A model generated the notes under the pieces. That model saw only the letters and a list, made by a program, of their open reading frames with translations. It was not told where the DNA came from and did no database searches. Both the position numbers and the translations under genes were made by a program. From Sphingomonas gellani (GTDB lineage: Bacteria; Pseudomonadota; Alphaproteobacteria; Sphingomonadales; Sphingomonadaceae), in contig NZ_FOCF01000004.1 of NCBI RefSeq assembly GCF_900110035.1, positions 193,501 through 257,500 on the forward strand: DNA of 64,000 nt, in the 5' to 3' direction. Positions 18,151 through 27,287 of this stretch are shown here, piece after piece (the stretch's first letter is position 1; each line of letters starts with the position of its first letter).

Positions 18151-20565
18151 ATGCATGATGTTGACGCCCCCCACACCCGCCGCGCGGTGCCCGTGCGCTC
18201 GGTAGGCCTGTACGCAACGATCCTCGGCTGGGTGGTCGCGATCCTGGGCGGTTTCTTCGCAACGGCGGGCGCGGTGCTCGTCGCGCTGGGCGGCTCGCCT
18301 TATTACCTCATCACCGGCATCGCGATGGTGGCGAGTGGTGCGTTGGTCGGACGGGGCGACCGACGCGGCGCCCTGCTGTTCCTCGCCATCTGGATCGCGA
18401 CGCTGATCTGGGCCATGTGGGAAGTCGGGCTGGATGCGCTTCAACTGATCCCGCGCGTGGTCGCGCCGACCGTGTTGCTGGTCCTGATCGGGCTGGCGTT
18501 CGTGCGCCGTGCCCCGGGCCGGGCAACGCTGGCGCGCGGGGCGGTTGCGGCGGCGGTCGTGATGGCGGCAGGCGTGGGTTCGCATCTGTTGATCGTGTCC
18601 GGTGCGGTACGGGCGCAGGACGCTCCGGCGATGCCTCTCGCGAGCTCTGCGGACGGTGCCGACGGATGGGCGCATTATGGAGCGACTCTCGCCGGCGACC
18701 GCTATTCCTCGCTGGCGCAGATCACGCCGGCCAATGTCGCGCGGCTGCAGCTGGCCTGGACGCAGCGCACCGGTGATGTGGTCCAGCACGACGAGGCGGT
18801 GACCCATCTGCGCGAATATCATTCGGAGGCGACGCCGATCCAGATCGGCGACACGCTCTACACCTGCACTCCGCACAGCTATGTCCAGGCGATCGACGCC
18901 ACCACCGGGCGTACCAAATGGACGTGGCACACCAGCGCCGACGTGCGCGGGAACAGCTATCTGGTGTGTCGCGGCGTCAGCTATTTCGAGGCCCCGGCCG
19001 GTACGCCATGCCCACGCCGCATCTTCGCCCCGTCCTTCGATGCGAAGATGTACGCGCTGGATGCGGATACCGGGCGTCCATGCCCCGGCTTCGGCACGAA
19101 TGGCGCGATCGACCTGCGCGATCACATGGGAACGTCGCCCGCCGCCTTTCAGATCAGCACATCCCCGCCGGTCGTCGCCAATGGCCGCCTGATCGTCGGG
19201 GAGCGGATCATCGACAATGTCGGCGTGAACGAGCCGGCCGGCGTGGTCCGCGCCTATGATCCCGTGTCGGGCGCGCCCATCTGGGCGTGGGATGTCGGGC
19301 GCGGCGACGATGCGATCAAGCCGCTGACCGGGACCGAGACCTACACGCGCGGCACGCCCAACGTGTGGGGCGCGATGACGGCGGATGCGGCCAATGGCAT
19401 CGTCTACCTGCCGACCGGCAACGCCACGCCCGATTACTGGATCGGCCGCCGCCGCCCGTTCGACGACAAGTACGGAACGTCGATCGTCGCGCTCGACATC
19501 GCGACCGGGCGGATGCGCTGGCACCGGCAACTCGTCCACCGCGACATGTGGGACATGGATCTGGCGGTCGGCCCGTCGCTGATCGACCTGCCGCTGCCGG
19601 GTGGTGGGACGGTGCCCGCGCTGCTCCAGACGACGAAGATGGGCCAGCTGTACCTGCTCAACCGGCTGACCGGTGCGCCGCTTGCCGCGATTGAGGAGCG
19701 GCCGGTGTCTACCAAGGGCGGCATGACGGACGAGCGCTTCTCCCCGACCCAGCCCTTCTCGGTCGGGATGCCGTCCTTCACGCCCCCGACGCCGACCGAA
19801 AAGGCGACCTGGGGCGCCACGCCGATCGACCAGCTCGTCTGCCGCATCGAGTTTCGTCGCGCGCATGCGGCCGGCATCTATGCGCCGATCGGGACGACCG
19901 ACATCATCGGCCATCCCGCCTTCGACGGCGTGACCGACTGGGGCGGTGCCGCCGTCGATCCGGTGCGCGGGGTCATGACGGTCAACACGATGCAGATGCC
20001 GTTCCGCATCCGGCTGGTCCGGTCCGACAGCGACGAGGGGCGCAAGATGATCCAGGCGGCCGCGAAGGGCGGCGAGAATGCCAAGGCGCCGATCTATTAC
20101 CAGCAGTTCGGAACGCCGTACGTCGCGGTCGTCCAAGCATGGATCGGCCCGCTCGGCGCGCCGTGCATCGCGCCGCCCTGGGGCAAGCTGTCTGCGGTCG
20201 ACCTGAAGACCCGGCGCGTGGTGTGGAGCAAGATCCTGGGCACCGCGCGCGACACCGGCCTGTTCGGATCGCGGCTGGGCGTGCCGATCAAAACCGGCGT
20301 GCCGAACCTGGGCAGCTCGATCATCACCGCGGGCGGGGTCGTGTTCATCGGGGCGACCACCGACCAGTATCTGCGCGCGTTCGACCTGCGCACCGGTGCG
20401 GAGCTGTGGAAGGCGAGGTTGCCGGCCGGCGCTCAGGCGACGCCGATGACGTACCGGGGCAAGGACGGGCGGCAATATGTCGTCATCACCGCCGGCGGGC
20501 ACGGCGCGCTGGGCACGCGCTACGGCGACTATACCCTGGCCTTTGCGCTCCCACGCGGGGCGTAA
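18151..20565 (+). CDS. gcd: Membrane-bound PQQ-dependent glucose dehydrogenase
   Basis: It oxidises glucose to glucono-lactone in the periplasm and passes electrons to ubiquinone. The 804-residue protein starts with five predicted membrane helices (about residues 18-150, typical of Gcd). After the last helix come the periplasmic PQQ propeller repeats, for example DGWAHYGATLAGDRYSSLAQ, YVQAIDATTGRTKW and MYALDADTGRPCPGFG. Calcium/PQQ region signatures include NVWGAMTADAANGIVYLPTG and MDLAVGPSLIDLPLP. GVPNLGSSIITAGGVVFIGA and YVVITAGGHGALGTRYGDY lie near the end. Length and motif order match the family. No PQQ-synthesis genes are visible in this window. Confidence 0.95.
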   Translation: MHDVDAPHTRRAVPVRSVGLYATILGWVVAILGGFFATAGAVLVALGGSPYYLITGIAMVASGALVGRGDRRGALLFLAIWIATLIWAMWEVGLDALQLIPRVVAPTVLLVLIGLAFVRRAPGRATLARGAVAAAVVMAAGVGSHLLIVSGAVRAQDAPAMPLASSADGADGWAHYGATLAGDRYSSLAQITPANVARLQLAWTQRTGDVVQHDEAVTHLREYHSEATPIQIGDTLYTCTPHSYVQAIDATTGRTKWTWHTSADVRGNSYLVCRGVSYFEAPAGTPCPRRIFAPSFDAKMYALDADTGRPCPGFGTNGAIDLRDHMGTSPAAFQISTSPPVVANGRLIVGERIIDNVGVNEPAGVVRAYDPVSGAPIWAWDVGRGDDAIKPLTGTETYTRGTPNVWGAMTADAANGIVYLPTGNATPDYWIGRRRPFDDKYGTSIVALDIATGRMRWHRQLVHRDMWDMDLAVGPSLIDLPLPGGGTVPALLQTTKMGQLYLLNRLTGAPLAAIEERPVSTKGGMTDERFSPTQPFSVGMPSFTPPTPTEKATWGATPIDQLVCRIEFRRAHAAGIYAPIGTTDIIGHPAFDGVTDWGGAAVDPVRGVMTVNTMQMPFRIRLVRSDSDEGRKMIQAAAKGGENAKAPIYYQQFGTPYVAVVQAWIGPLGAPCIAPPWGKLSAVDLKTRRVVWSKILGTARDTGLFGSRLGVPIKTGVPNLGSSIITAGGVVFIGATTDQYLRAFDLRTGAELWKARLPAGAQATPMTYRGKDGRQYVVITAGGHGALGTRYGDYTLAFALPRGA

Positions 20566-20819
20566 CGGCGGGCGTCGATAGGCCGGCCGTGGGGAGGTGG
20601 GATCGGCCGCGCTCTTCGCCGGCCTGATCGGTTCAGGGGAGTGCCTGGCGATCATGCTGTTGGGTGAGGGCGGCGGCGTAGATGCGTTGCCGGGAGAGGT
20701 CTCGGACCTGGCCAGCCGTCTTGCGCAGAAAGGCGGCATTCGCGGCAGCGATCGAAGAAAACCCCGCCTGATCCGACGCTTCGATCCACAAGCCTTCGGC
20801 TCGCGGGAAGGTCAGAAAA

Positions 20820-20894
<75 letters not shown>

Positions 20895-20978
20895 ACACGC
20901 CGAAACGGCGGGGAAGCGCGCCTAGAGACGAACGCGGCGCGGTTGTCAAGGCATTGCCGGACGATCTAGGCGGATTGC

Positions 20979-21128
20979 ATGGCGAACAAGGACGAACGGG
21001 ATCAGCGGCTGAAGTCGGCGCTCAGGGCGAACCTGCGCCGGCGCAAGGTGGTCGCCGACGAGGCACCCGAACCGTTGGCGGAGGGCAACGGGCCGGCGAC
21101 GGAGGCACCGCCGGCACGCGAGGGCTAG
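20979..21128 (+). CDS. 49-residue charged microprotein
   Basis: The frame from ATG 20979 to TAG 21128 encodes MANKDERDQRLKSALRANLR, then RRKVVADEAPEPL and an acidic, Pro/Ala-rich tail. It is a basic amphipathic helix with an acidic disordered end, and there is no membrane span. Short proteins opening with this kind of MANKDERDQRLK(S/A)ALR(E/A)NLRRRK motif recur in sphingomonads, as far as I recall, but have no known role. It lies between tRNA-Thr and the aminopeptidase gene, which reads towards it. Confidence 0.6.
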   Translation: MANKDERDQRLKSALRANLRRRKVVADEAPEPLAEGNGPATEAPPAREG

Positions 21129-21135
21129 CGAGTCT

Positions 21136-22938
21136 TCAACCGATCGGTGCGCATTTCGCCCGCAGCCATTCGCGATCAGCCTCGTCCAGTTCCGGCCCGA
21201 TCAGTTCCAGCACGCGGGCATGATAGGCGTCGAGCCATGCCCGCTCCGCCTGCGTGAGCAGATCGGCGTCGACCAGCGTGCGTTCGATCGGTGCGAAGGT
21301 GAGCGTCGCGAACCCCAGCATCGCGCGATCCGGGTCGCCGCCCGCAATCTCGCGCGGTTCGATGAGGACCAGGTTCTCGATCCGGATGCCATACTCGCCG
21401 GCCTTGTAATAACCCGGCTCGTTGGACAGCATCATGCCGGCACGCAGCGGTTCCAGGCTGGCGCCGCCGGGATAATTGGGCGCGGCGATCCGTTGCGGCC
21501 CCTCGTGCACCGACAGGAAACTGCCGATCCCGTGGCCGGTGCCGTGCGCAAAATCCAGTCCCGCTTCCCATAGCGGACGGCGGGCGAAGGCGTCGATCTG
21601 TGCGCCCATCGTGCCGTCCGGGAATATGGCGGTATCGATGGCGATGTGACCCTTTAGCACGCGGGTGAAACGGTCGCGCATTTCCGACGTCGGCGCCCCG
21701 ATCGGTATGACGCGTGTGACGTCGGTGGTGCCGTCCAGATACTGGCCCCCCGAATCGATCAGGAACAGCTGGCCCGGCTCGATCGACGCGCTCGATTCCT
21801 CGGTGACGTGGTAATGCGGGCTGGCGCCGTGCGCGCCGGTGGCGGAGATGGTGTCGAAGCTGGTGTCGCGCAGCAGCCCGGTCTGTTCCCGGAACTCCAG
21901 CAGCTTCGCGGCCGCCGACAATTCCGTCTGGCCGCCCTTCGGACACTCCATCTCGACCCAGCGCAGGAAGCGGGTCAGCGCCGCACCATCGCGGAGCGAC
22001 GCGGCGCGATGGCCGGCCACTTCCGCCGGGTTCTTGATCGCCTTGGCCAGCACGACGGGATCACGCAGGGTCAGCACGGTGCCGCCGCCCGCCTCGATCG
22101 CGTCGAAGATCGCGGCCACTGCACGTTCCGGATCGGCGACGACCCGCTTGCCCGACAGGGTGGCGAGATGATCGACCAGCGCGCCCTTGGGGTGCAGGCG
22201 TACCGCGTTGCCCAGATGCTGGCGCACGGCATCGTCGACCTTTTCCGGCTCCACGAACAGGTCGGTGGTCCCGTCCGCCCCGACGACCGCGAACGACAGA
22301 GCCACGGGCGTGCGCGCGACGTCCGCCCCGCGGATGTTCAGCGCCCAGGCGATCGAGTCGAGCGCCGACAGCACCACGGCGTCGGCGCGCTTCTCCGCCA
22401 GCCAATCCGCGATCGCCGCGCGCTTCTCGGCGGACGAGGCGCCGGCATGCTCGTTCGTGTGGACGGCCAGTGGTGCATCGGAGGGGCGGGGGCGGTCGGT
22501 CCAGATGGCGTCGATGGGGTTGTCGGCGACAGGGGCCAGCGTCGCATCGCGCTCTGCCAGCGCCTGTACGGTGTCGGCCACCCAGGCACGGGTATGCAGC
22601 CACGGATCATAGCCGATGCGCCCGCCGTTCGGGGCATGGACCGCGAGCCAGCCGGCGACGCTCTCCTGCGGTACGGGAACGTAGCTCCAGTCGTCGGACG
22701 AGACCTGCTCGCGGACCTGCAGGGTGTAGCGGCCGTCGGTGAAGATCGCCGCGCTGTCCGCCAGCACCACTGCGCTGCCGGCGGATCCACCGAAACCGGT
22801 CAGCCAGCTTAGCCGCTGCGCATAGGCGCCGACATATTCGCTCATATGCTCGTCTGTCAGCGGTACGACGAACCCGTCGAGCCCGCGCCGGGCAAGTTCC
22901 GCACGCAGCGCGGTGAGGCGATCATGGAAAGGGGACAT
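21136..22938 (-). CDS. Xaa-Pro aminopeptidase (aminopeptidase P family, M24B)
   Basis: It releases N-terminal residues that precede proline. ATG 22938 (MSPFHDRLTALRAELARRG) is preferred over the upstream ATG 22971, because homologues begin here; this gives 600 residues. Two creatinase-like N-terminal domains come first (DGFVVPLTDEHMSEYV, SAAIFTDGRYTLQVREQV). The pita-bread metallopeptidase domain has metal ligands in FLIDSGGQYLDGTTDVTR, the His of FAHGTGHGIGSFLSVHEGP, and Glu residues in MMLSNEPGYY and IRIENLVLI. The three-domain form of about 600 residues is the eukaryote-like long AMPP type common in proteobacteria. It is presumably cytosolic, since no signal peptide is seen. Confidence 0.93.
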   Translation of the reverse strand: MSPFHDRLTALRAELARRGLDGFVVPLTDEHMSEYVGAYAQRLSWLTGFGGSAGSAVVLADSAAIFTDGRYTLQVREQVSSDDWSYVPVPQESVAGWLAVHAPNGGRIGYDPWLHTRAWVADTVQALAERDATLAPVADNPIDAIWTDRPRPSDAPLAVHTNEHAGASSAEKRAAIADWLAEKRADAVVLSALDSIAWALNIRGADVARTPVALSFAVVGADGTTDLFVEPEKVDDAVRQHLGNAVRLHPKGALVDHLATLSGKRVVADPERAVAAIFDAIEAGGGTVLTLRDPVVLAKAIKNPAEVAGHRAASLRDGAALTRFLRWVEMECPKGGQTELSAAAKLLEFREQTGLLRDTSFDTISATGAHGASPHYHVTEESSASIEPGQLFLIDSGGQYLDGTTDVTRVIPIGAPTSEMRDRFTRVLKGHIAIDTAIFPDGTMGAQIDAFARRPLWEAGLDFAHGTGHGIGSFLSVHEGPQRIAAPNYPGGASLEPLRAGMMLSNEPGYYKAGEYGIRIENLVLIEPREIAGGDPDRAMLGFATLTFAPIERTLVDADLLTQAERAWLDAYHARVLELIGPELDEADREWLRAKCAPIG

Positions 22939-23239
22939 GCAACGGGCCTTCACTGATTCCGAGACAAACATGCGCCTGATCCTTCCAGCCTGACCGCTCG
23001 GGAGAGGGGCCGTGCCCGATAGGGTCGGGGCGTCGCGTCGCGATCATGCCAGACCGCGCCCGAATGTTACAGCGCCGGCCGCTGGCGGTGCGATGGCGCG
23101 CCCGGAGGGCCAGCCGGGCGACATGACGGTGTGGGCGTCGTGCTGGGCGAGAAGGGTCCGCCAGGCCGCCGAGGCGCCTAGGCCACGCCTTCACCCCGCG
23201 GCCGCAAAACCTGCGGTCGACAAGTGCCGCGCGGTCACT
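22939..23239. other. Divergent intergenic region between two peptidase genes
   Basis: Roughly 300 bp separate the starts of the divergent aminopeptidase and oligopeptidase genes. Open frames run through it as an upstream extension of the oligopeptidase frame, but the residues there are Arg/Pro/Ala-rich and unlike family N-termini. I see no RNA gene or clear operator. Both promoters must lie here. Confidence 0.4.
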
Positions 23240-25312
23240 ATGTCGGCGGGGATGACCGAATTCACCCCGCCCGTCGCCGCGACCCGTCCGCACAGCTTTT
23301 CCGCGCATGGTATCACGGTGGAGGATCCCTGGGCATGGTTGCGGGACCCCGGCTATCCGACCGTCACCGATGCGGACGTGATCGGCTATCTGGATGCGGA
23401 GAACGCGTATCTGGACGCGGTGATGAAGCCGCACCAGCCGCTGGTCGAAACCCTGTACCAGGAAATGAAGGCACGACTGAAGGAGGACGAGTCGACCGTT
23501 CCGCAAAAGGACGGCAACTGGCTGTACTGGACCGGCTTCGAGACCGGCGGCCAGTATCGTAAATGGTGGCGTCGTCCGGTTGCTGGCGGGCCCGACGAGC
23601 TGTTGCTGGACGAACCCACTCTGGCGGAGGGCAAGGAGTACTTCCGGCTGGGCGCGTTCAGCGTGTCTAACAACGGCCGCTATCTGGCCTATGCGATCGA
23701 CGATGACGGGTCGGAGCGGTTCACCGTTCGCGTCAAGGATCTGCAAACGGGCGAGCAGTTGCCGGAGGTGATCGAGGGCATGTTGTCCGATATCGTCTGG
23801 ACCAGCGGCGACGATGCTTTCCTGTACGGGCTGGCGAACGATCAATGGCGTACCGACAATGCGCGCCTGCACCGGCTCGGCACGCCGGTGTCGGAGGATA
23901 TCGAACTCTATCGCGAGGCGGACGAGGGCTACCGCGTCTCCGTATCAGAGACCAGCTCGCGCAAGTGGATCGTGATCGGCACCGGCGACCACAACACGTC
24001 GGAACTGCGGCTGGTCCCCGCCGCCGACCCGACCGCCGAGGCGATCCTGATCGCCCCGCGCAAGGAAGGGCGCGAGTATGACGTGGACGAGCATGACGGC
24101 ACGCTGTTCATCCACACCAACGATGTCGATCCGCAATTCCGCCTGTGCACCACCAGCATCGATGCGGCGGGCGACTGGCATGAGTTGATCGGGCCGAACC
24201 CGCATTTCTACATGACCGGCGTCGAGTGCTTCCAGAAGTTCTTCGTCGTGGAGGGGCGTGAGGACGGCTTGGACCGGATCGCGATCCACCGCTACGACGA
24301 TCCCGCCGTGCCGCAGCGCATCGTCTTTCCGGAGGACAGCTACGCCGCCGGGCTGGGCGACAATCCCGAATATGACATGGACGTGCTGCGGCTCGGCTAT
24401 GAATCGATGGTCACGCCCGGCACCGTGTACGACTATGACGTGGTAAGTGGCGCGCTCACCACGTTGAAGGTGCAGGAGATTCCGTCCGGCTATGACGGCA
24501 GCAAGTACCGCACGGAGCGGCTGAAGATCGCCGCGCGCGACGGCACGCCGATTCCCGTTTCGATCGTCTACCCGGCCGATTTCCCGAAGGACGGCTCGCG
24601 GCCGCTCTACATGTATGCGTACGGCGCCTATGGTCACGCCATCCCGCCGGGCTTCTCAACCGGGCGGCTCAGCCTGCTGGAACGCGGCTTCGCCTTTGCC
24701 ATCGCGCACATCCGGGGCGGCGACGATCTGGGCCAGCAATGGTATCACGACGGCAAGCTGACCAAGCGGACGAACACCTTCAACGATTTCGTCGATGTCG
24801 CGAAGGGGTTGATCGACGGCGGCTGGACTAGCGCCGGCCGCATCGCGATCGAGGGCGGATCGGCGGGCGGCGAACTGATGGGCGCGGTGGTCAATTCCGA
24901 CCCGCATCTGTGGGGTGCCGTGATCGCGGCGGTCCCGTTCGTGGACGTGCTCAACACCATGATGGACGCGGAACTGCCGCTGACACCGGGCGAGTGGCCG
25001 GAATGGGGCAATCCGATCGAGGACAAGGCGGCGTTCGAGCTGATCCGCTCGTACAGCCCGTACGACAATGTCCGGGCGCAGGATTATCCGCCGATCTTCA
25101 TTTCCGGCGGGTTGAACGATCCGCGCGTAACCTATTGGGAACCGGCGAAATGGGCGGCCAGGCTGCGCGCGACCAAGACCGATTCCAACGTGCTGCTGCT
25201 CAAGACGAACATGGGCGCCGGCCATGGCGGCAAATCGGGCCGCTTCGACAGCCTGCGCGAGACGGCGGAGGAGCGTGCTTTCGTGCTGTGGCAGTTGGGC
25301 GTGGCGGAATAG
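23240..25312 (+). CDS. ptrB: Oligopeptidase B-type prolyl oligopeptidase family protease (S9A)
   Basis: A serine peptidase cutting short peptides, typically after basic residues. The frame opens earlier, but the family N-terminus is PVAATRPHSFSAHGITVEDP followed by WAWLRD, so ATG 23240 (or 23252) is the start, giving about 690 residues. A seven-bladed propeller occupies residues 70-410. The hydrolase domain follows, with LYMYAYGAYGHAIPPGF, the HIRGGDDLGQQWYHDGKL loop and the nucleophile in IEGGSAGGELMGAVVN. The acid region is FISGGLNDPRVTYWEPAKW and the catalytic His lies in MGAGHGGKSGR. The Ser-Asp-His order and spacing are normal. No signal peptide is visible. Confidence 0.93.
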   Translation: MSAGMTEFTPPVAATRPHSFSAHGITVEDPWAWLRDPGYPTVTDADVIGYLDAENAYLDAVMKPHQPLVETLYQEMKARLKEDESTVPQKDGNWLYWTGFETGGQYRKWWRRPVAGGPDELLLDEPTLAEGKEYFRLGAFSVSNNGRYLAYAIDDDGSERFTVRVKDLQTGEQLPEVIEGMLSDIVWTSGDDAFLYGLANDQWRTDNARLHRLGTPVSEDIELYREADEGYRVSVSETSSRKWIVIGTGDHNTSELRLVPAADPTAEAILIAPRKEGREYDVDEHDGTLFIHTNDVDPQFRLCTTSIDAAGDWHELIGPNPHFYMTGVECFQKFFVVEGREDGLDRIAIHRYDDPAVPQRIVFPEDSYAAGLGDNPEYDMDVLRLGYESMVTPGTVYDYDVVSGALTTLKVQEIPSGYDGSKYRTERLKIAARDGTPIPVSIVYPADFPKDGSRPLYMYAYGAYGHAIPPGFSTGRLSLLERGFAFAIAHIRGGDDLGQQWYHDGKLTKRTNTFNDFVDVAKGLIDGGWTSAGRIAIEGGSAGGELMGAVVNSDPHLWGAVIAAVPFVDVLNTMMDAELPLTPGEWPEWGNPIEDKAAFELIRSYSPYDNVRAQDYPPIFISGGLNDPRVTYWEPAKWAARLRATKTDSNVLLLKTNMGAGHGGKSGRFDSLRETAEERAFVLWQLGVAE

Positions 25313-25319
25313 CCGCCTT

Positions 25320-25886
25320 ATGGCCATAGAGGCGCTGATCGCACGATACGGCCTCGCCGCGCTGTTCCTCGGTGCGGGCATCGAGGGCGAGGCGGTGGTG
25401 GTCGCGGGCGGGCTGCTCGCGCATCAGGGCGTGTTTCCGCTGGCGGGCGCATGCATCGCCGCGGCGGCGGGATCGTTCCTGGCGGATCAGGCGTGGTTTG
25501 CGGTCGGACGCCGATTTCGCGAGCACCGGCTGGTCCGGCGCGCCAAGGGCAAGGCAGCGTTCGCCCGCGCGCTGACCGCGCTGGAGCGGCATCCGATCGG
25601 CTTCATCTTCGCCTTTCGCTTCATCTACGGGTTCCGCACGGTCAGCCCGATCGCGATCGGCACCACGGCGGTGCCGGCGCGCACATTCCTGCTGGTCAAC
25701 GCGATGGCTGCGGCGGTGTGGGGCGTGGTGTTCAGCCTGGTCGGATACCTGTTCGGCAACGCGTTCGAGCGTCTGGTCGGGCGGCTGCGGCCACATGGCG
25801 AAAAGCTGTGGTGGGTCGTGGCCGCGCTGGTTATCGCCGGGCTGATCGTCGCGGCGATCCATTGGTGGCGGACGCGGGAGGCATGA
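25320..25886 (+). CDS. DedA-family membrane protein
   Basis: The 188-residue protein starts at ATG 25320, eight bases after the oligopeptidase stop. It shows the DedA (SNARE-associated/VTT) pattern. An N-terminal helix pair surrounds GAGIEGEAVVVAGG, and the core reads AAAGSFLADQAWFAVGRRF. The signature HPIGFIFAFRFIYGFRTVSP has the conserved Arg residues, and AIGTTAVPARTFLLVNAMAA follows. The C-terminal helix is VVAALVIAGLIVAAIHWW. DedA proteins act in membrane homeostasis, some as lipid scramblases or undecaprenyl-phosphate flippases. The specific role cannot be inferred. Its stop overlaps the thioesterase start. Confidence 0.88.
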   Translation: MAIEALIARYGLAALFLGAGIEGEAVVVAGGLLAHQGVFPLAGACIAAAAGSFLADQAWFAVGRRFREHRLVRRAKGKAAFARALTALERHPIGFIFAFRFIYGFRTVSPIAIGTTAVPARTFLLVNAMAAAVWGVVFSLVGYLFGNAFERLVGRLRPHGEKLWWVVAALVIAGLIVAAIHWWRTREA

Positions 25887-26314
25887 TGATGCGGTTCAAC
25901 CGGCGCTTCGTCGCGGCGTCTGACGACATCGACGAACTCGGCCATGTCAACAATGCGGTCTGGGTGCGCTGGATTCAGGATGTCGCGGTCGCGCATTGGG
26001 ATGCTGTCGCTCCTGCCGATCACAGGGCCACCTGGTTCTGGGTCGTGACCCGGCACGAGATCGATTATCGCGGCAACCTGACCGCGGGGCAGGGGGTGAC
26101 GGCTGAAACCTGGGTGGCAGACGCACCGCGCGGCGCCCGTTTCGACCGCAATGTCCGCTTCACCGGCGATGACGGGCGCGTGCTGGTGGAGGCGGTGACG
26201 ACCTGGGCGATGATCGACCGGGCGACGGGCCGGCTTTCCCGCATCCGGCCGGATGTCGCCGCCCCGTTCTTGGAAGGCCGGCCGAGCGGCACGTCAGGTC
26301 CCGACGTCGAGTAG
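25883..26314 (+). CDS. Acyl-CoA thioesterase (4HBT hotdog fold)
   Basis: A 143-residue single-domain hotdog protein, starting in a run of three ATGs (25883, 25886, 25889) that overlaps the DedA stop. The signature region is FVAASDDIDELGHVNNAVWV with the catalytic Asp in the 4HBT helix, followed by RWIQDVAVAHWDAV. Strands include FWVVTRHEIDYRGNLTAGQG and RFTGDDGRVLVEAVTTWAMI. This matches the YbgC/FcbC-like thioesterases, which hydrolyse acyl-CoA or acyl-ACP thioesters. The substrate is not evident. Translational coupling to DedA suggests a membrane-lipid context, which is an inference. Confidence 0.85.
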   Translation: MMMRFNRRFVAASDDIDELGHVNNAVWVRWIQDVAVAHWDAVAPADHRATWFWVVTRHEIDYRGNLTAGQGVTAETWVADAPRGARFDRNVRFTGDDGRVLVEAVTTWAMIDRATGRLSRIRPDVAAPFLEGRPSGTSGPDVE

Positions 26315-27178
26315 CGGCCCCGTGCCGTTGAACAGCCCGGCCTGATAGTCGCGGATCGCCTGGCCGATCTCCTCACGCGTGTTCATCACGAAGGGGCCAT
26401 GGGCCACCACCGGCTCCCCGATCGGGTCCGCATGGCCGAACAACAGCACGGTGTCCTCCGCGGCTGAAACCGATACGGTGTCGGCGCCATCGTCCAGCGT
26501 CGCCAAGTGCCATTCGGGCACTTCCCGGGCCCCGATCGTGATGCGGCCGCTGACCACATAGAGCAGCACGGCGCGGCCGGCTGGCGCGGGGAGGTCGACT
26601 TTCGCGCCGGGTGCCAGCTGCACGGTCGCCATGAACACACCGGTCAGCGAGGGTATCGGGCCGGCCTGCCCGTCATGCTCGCCCGAGACGAGGTTCAGCG
26701 TTCCCAAGCCGTCGCCGATCGCAATGGCGGGGATCCCGTCCGCCTGGACGCCGGTGTAGCGGGGCGGCGTCATCTTCAACCGGGACGGCAGGTTCACCCA
26801 AAGCTGAAGGATTTCCAGCGGACCGCCGTCGCGCTTGAACTCGGACGGGGACACCTCCGCGTGGATCAGGCCGGACCCGGCCGTCATCCACTGCACGCCG
26901 CCCGCCGCGATCACGCTCTGGTGCCCGCCGGTATCGTGGTGCGCCAACGTGCCCGACAGGATGAAGGTCACGGTCTCGAACCCACGATGGGGATGGGGGC
27001 CGAAGGGCAGGCCGTTGTTGCCGGGCCGGTACACCTGCGGCCCGTGATGGTTGAGGAACAGGAACGGGTCGACCTGTTCCAGCCCGGGCGCCGGCACGGG
27101 GCGGCGGGTCACCAGATCGGCGATATCGTCGCGGTGGGCGCGGTGGATGGCGGTGATGCTGCGGCTGGTCATGGCCAT
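26294..27178 (-). CDS. Pirin-family protein (bicupin)
   Basis: ATG 27178 (MAMTSRSITAIHRAHRDD) is preferred because longer upstream frames lack homology; this gives 294 residues. The N-terminal cupin contains the metal-binding motif FGPHPHRGFETVTFILSG, with His, His and Glu, and later SGLIHAEVSP. The C-terminal cupin includes LPAPAGRAVLLYVVSGRITI and TVLLFGHADPIGEPVVAHGP. The terminal NTREEIGQAIRDYQAGLF is the usual pirin end. Bacterial pirins often show quercetin 2,3-dioxygenase activity or bind metabolic enzymes. It is transcribed divergently from a MarR regulator, with a palindrome between them, and its end overlaps the thioesterase gene tail to tail. Confidence 0.93.
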   Translation of the reverse strand: MAMTSRSITAIHRAHRDDIADLVTRRPVPAPGLEQVDPFLFLNHHGPQVYRPGNNGLPFGPHPHRGFETVTFILSGTLAHHDTGGHQSVIAAGGVQWMTAGSGLIHAEVSPSEFKRDGGPLEILQLWVNLPSRLKMTPPRYTGVQADGIPAIAIGDGLGTLNLVSGEHDGQAGPIPSLTGVFMATVQLAPGAKVDLPAPAGRAVLLYVVSGRITIGAREVPEWHLATLDDGADTVSVSAAEDTVLLFGHADPIGEPVVAHGPFVMNTREEIGQAIRDYQAGLFNGTGPLLDVGT

Positions 27179-27214
27179 GATGTGCGGGTGTGCGGGCGCG
27201 GGGACAAGGCGTTG

Positions 27215-27238
27215 CCACGGAAACGCTGCGTTCCGCGG
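27215..27238. promoter_or_regulatory. Palindrome between the pirin and MarR genes, candidate MarR operator
   Basis: CCaCGGAA (27215-27222) and TTCCGcGG (27231-27238) form a 24-bp palindrome with one mismatched pair and an 8-bp centre. It lies 37 bp upstream of the pirin start and 50 bp upstream of the MarR start. Such a site is expected for a MarR dimer controlling itself and its divergent neighbour. Confidence 0.5.
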
Positions 27239-27287
27239 GACTAGGTTGGACTTGGCTGCGTGAAGACGTGGCGGTAGCGTGCGTGCG

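Noticed and set aside
17925..18158. 77-residue plus-strand frame upstream of gcd
   Set aside because: No motif, no ribosome site, and it overlaps the gcd start.
18007..20739. 910-residue minus-strand frame opposite gcd
   Set aside because: Arg/Pro/Asp-rich, no family motifs, and gcd on the other strand is unmistakable.
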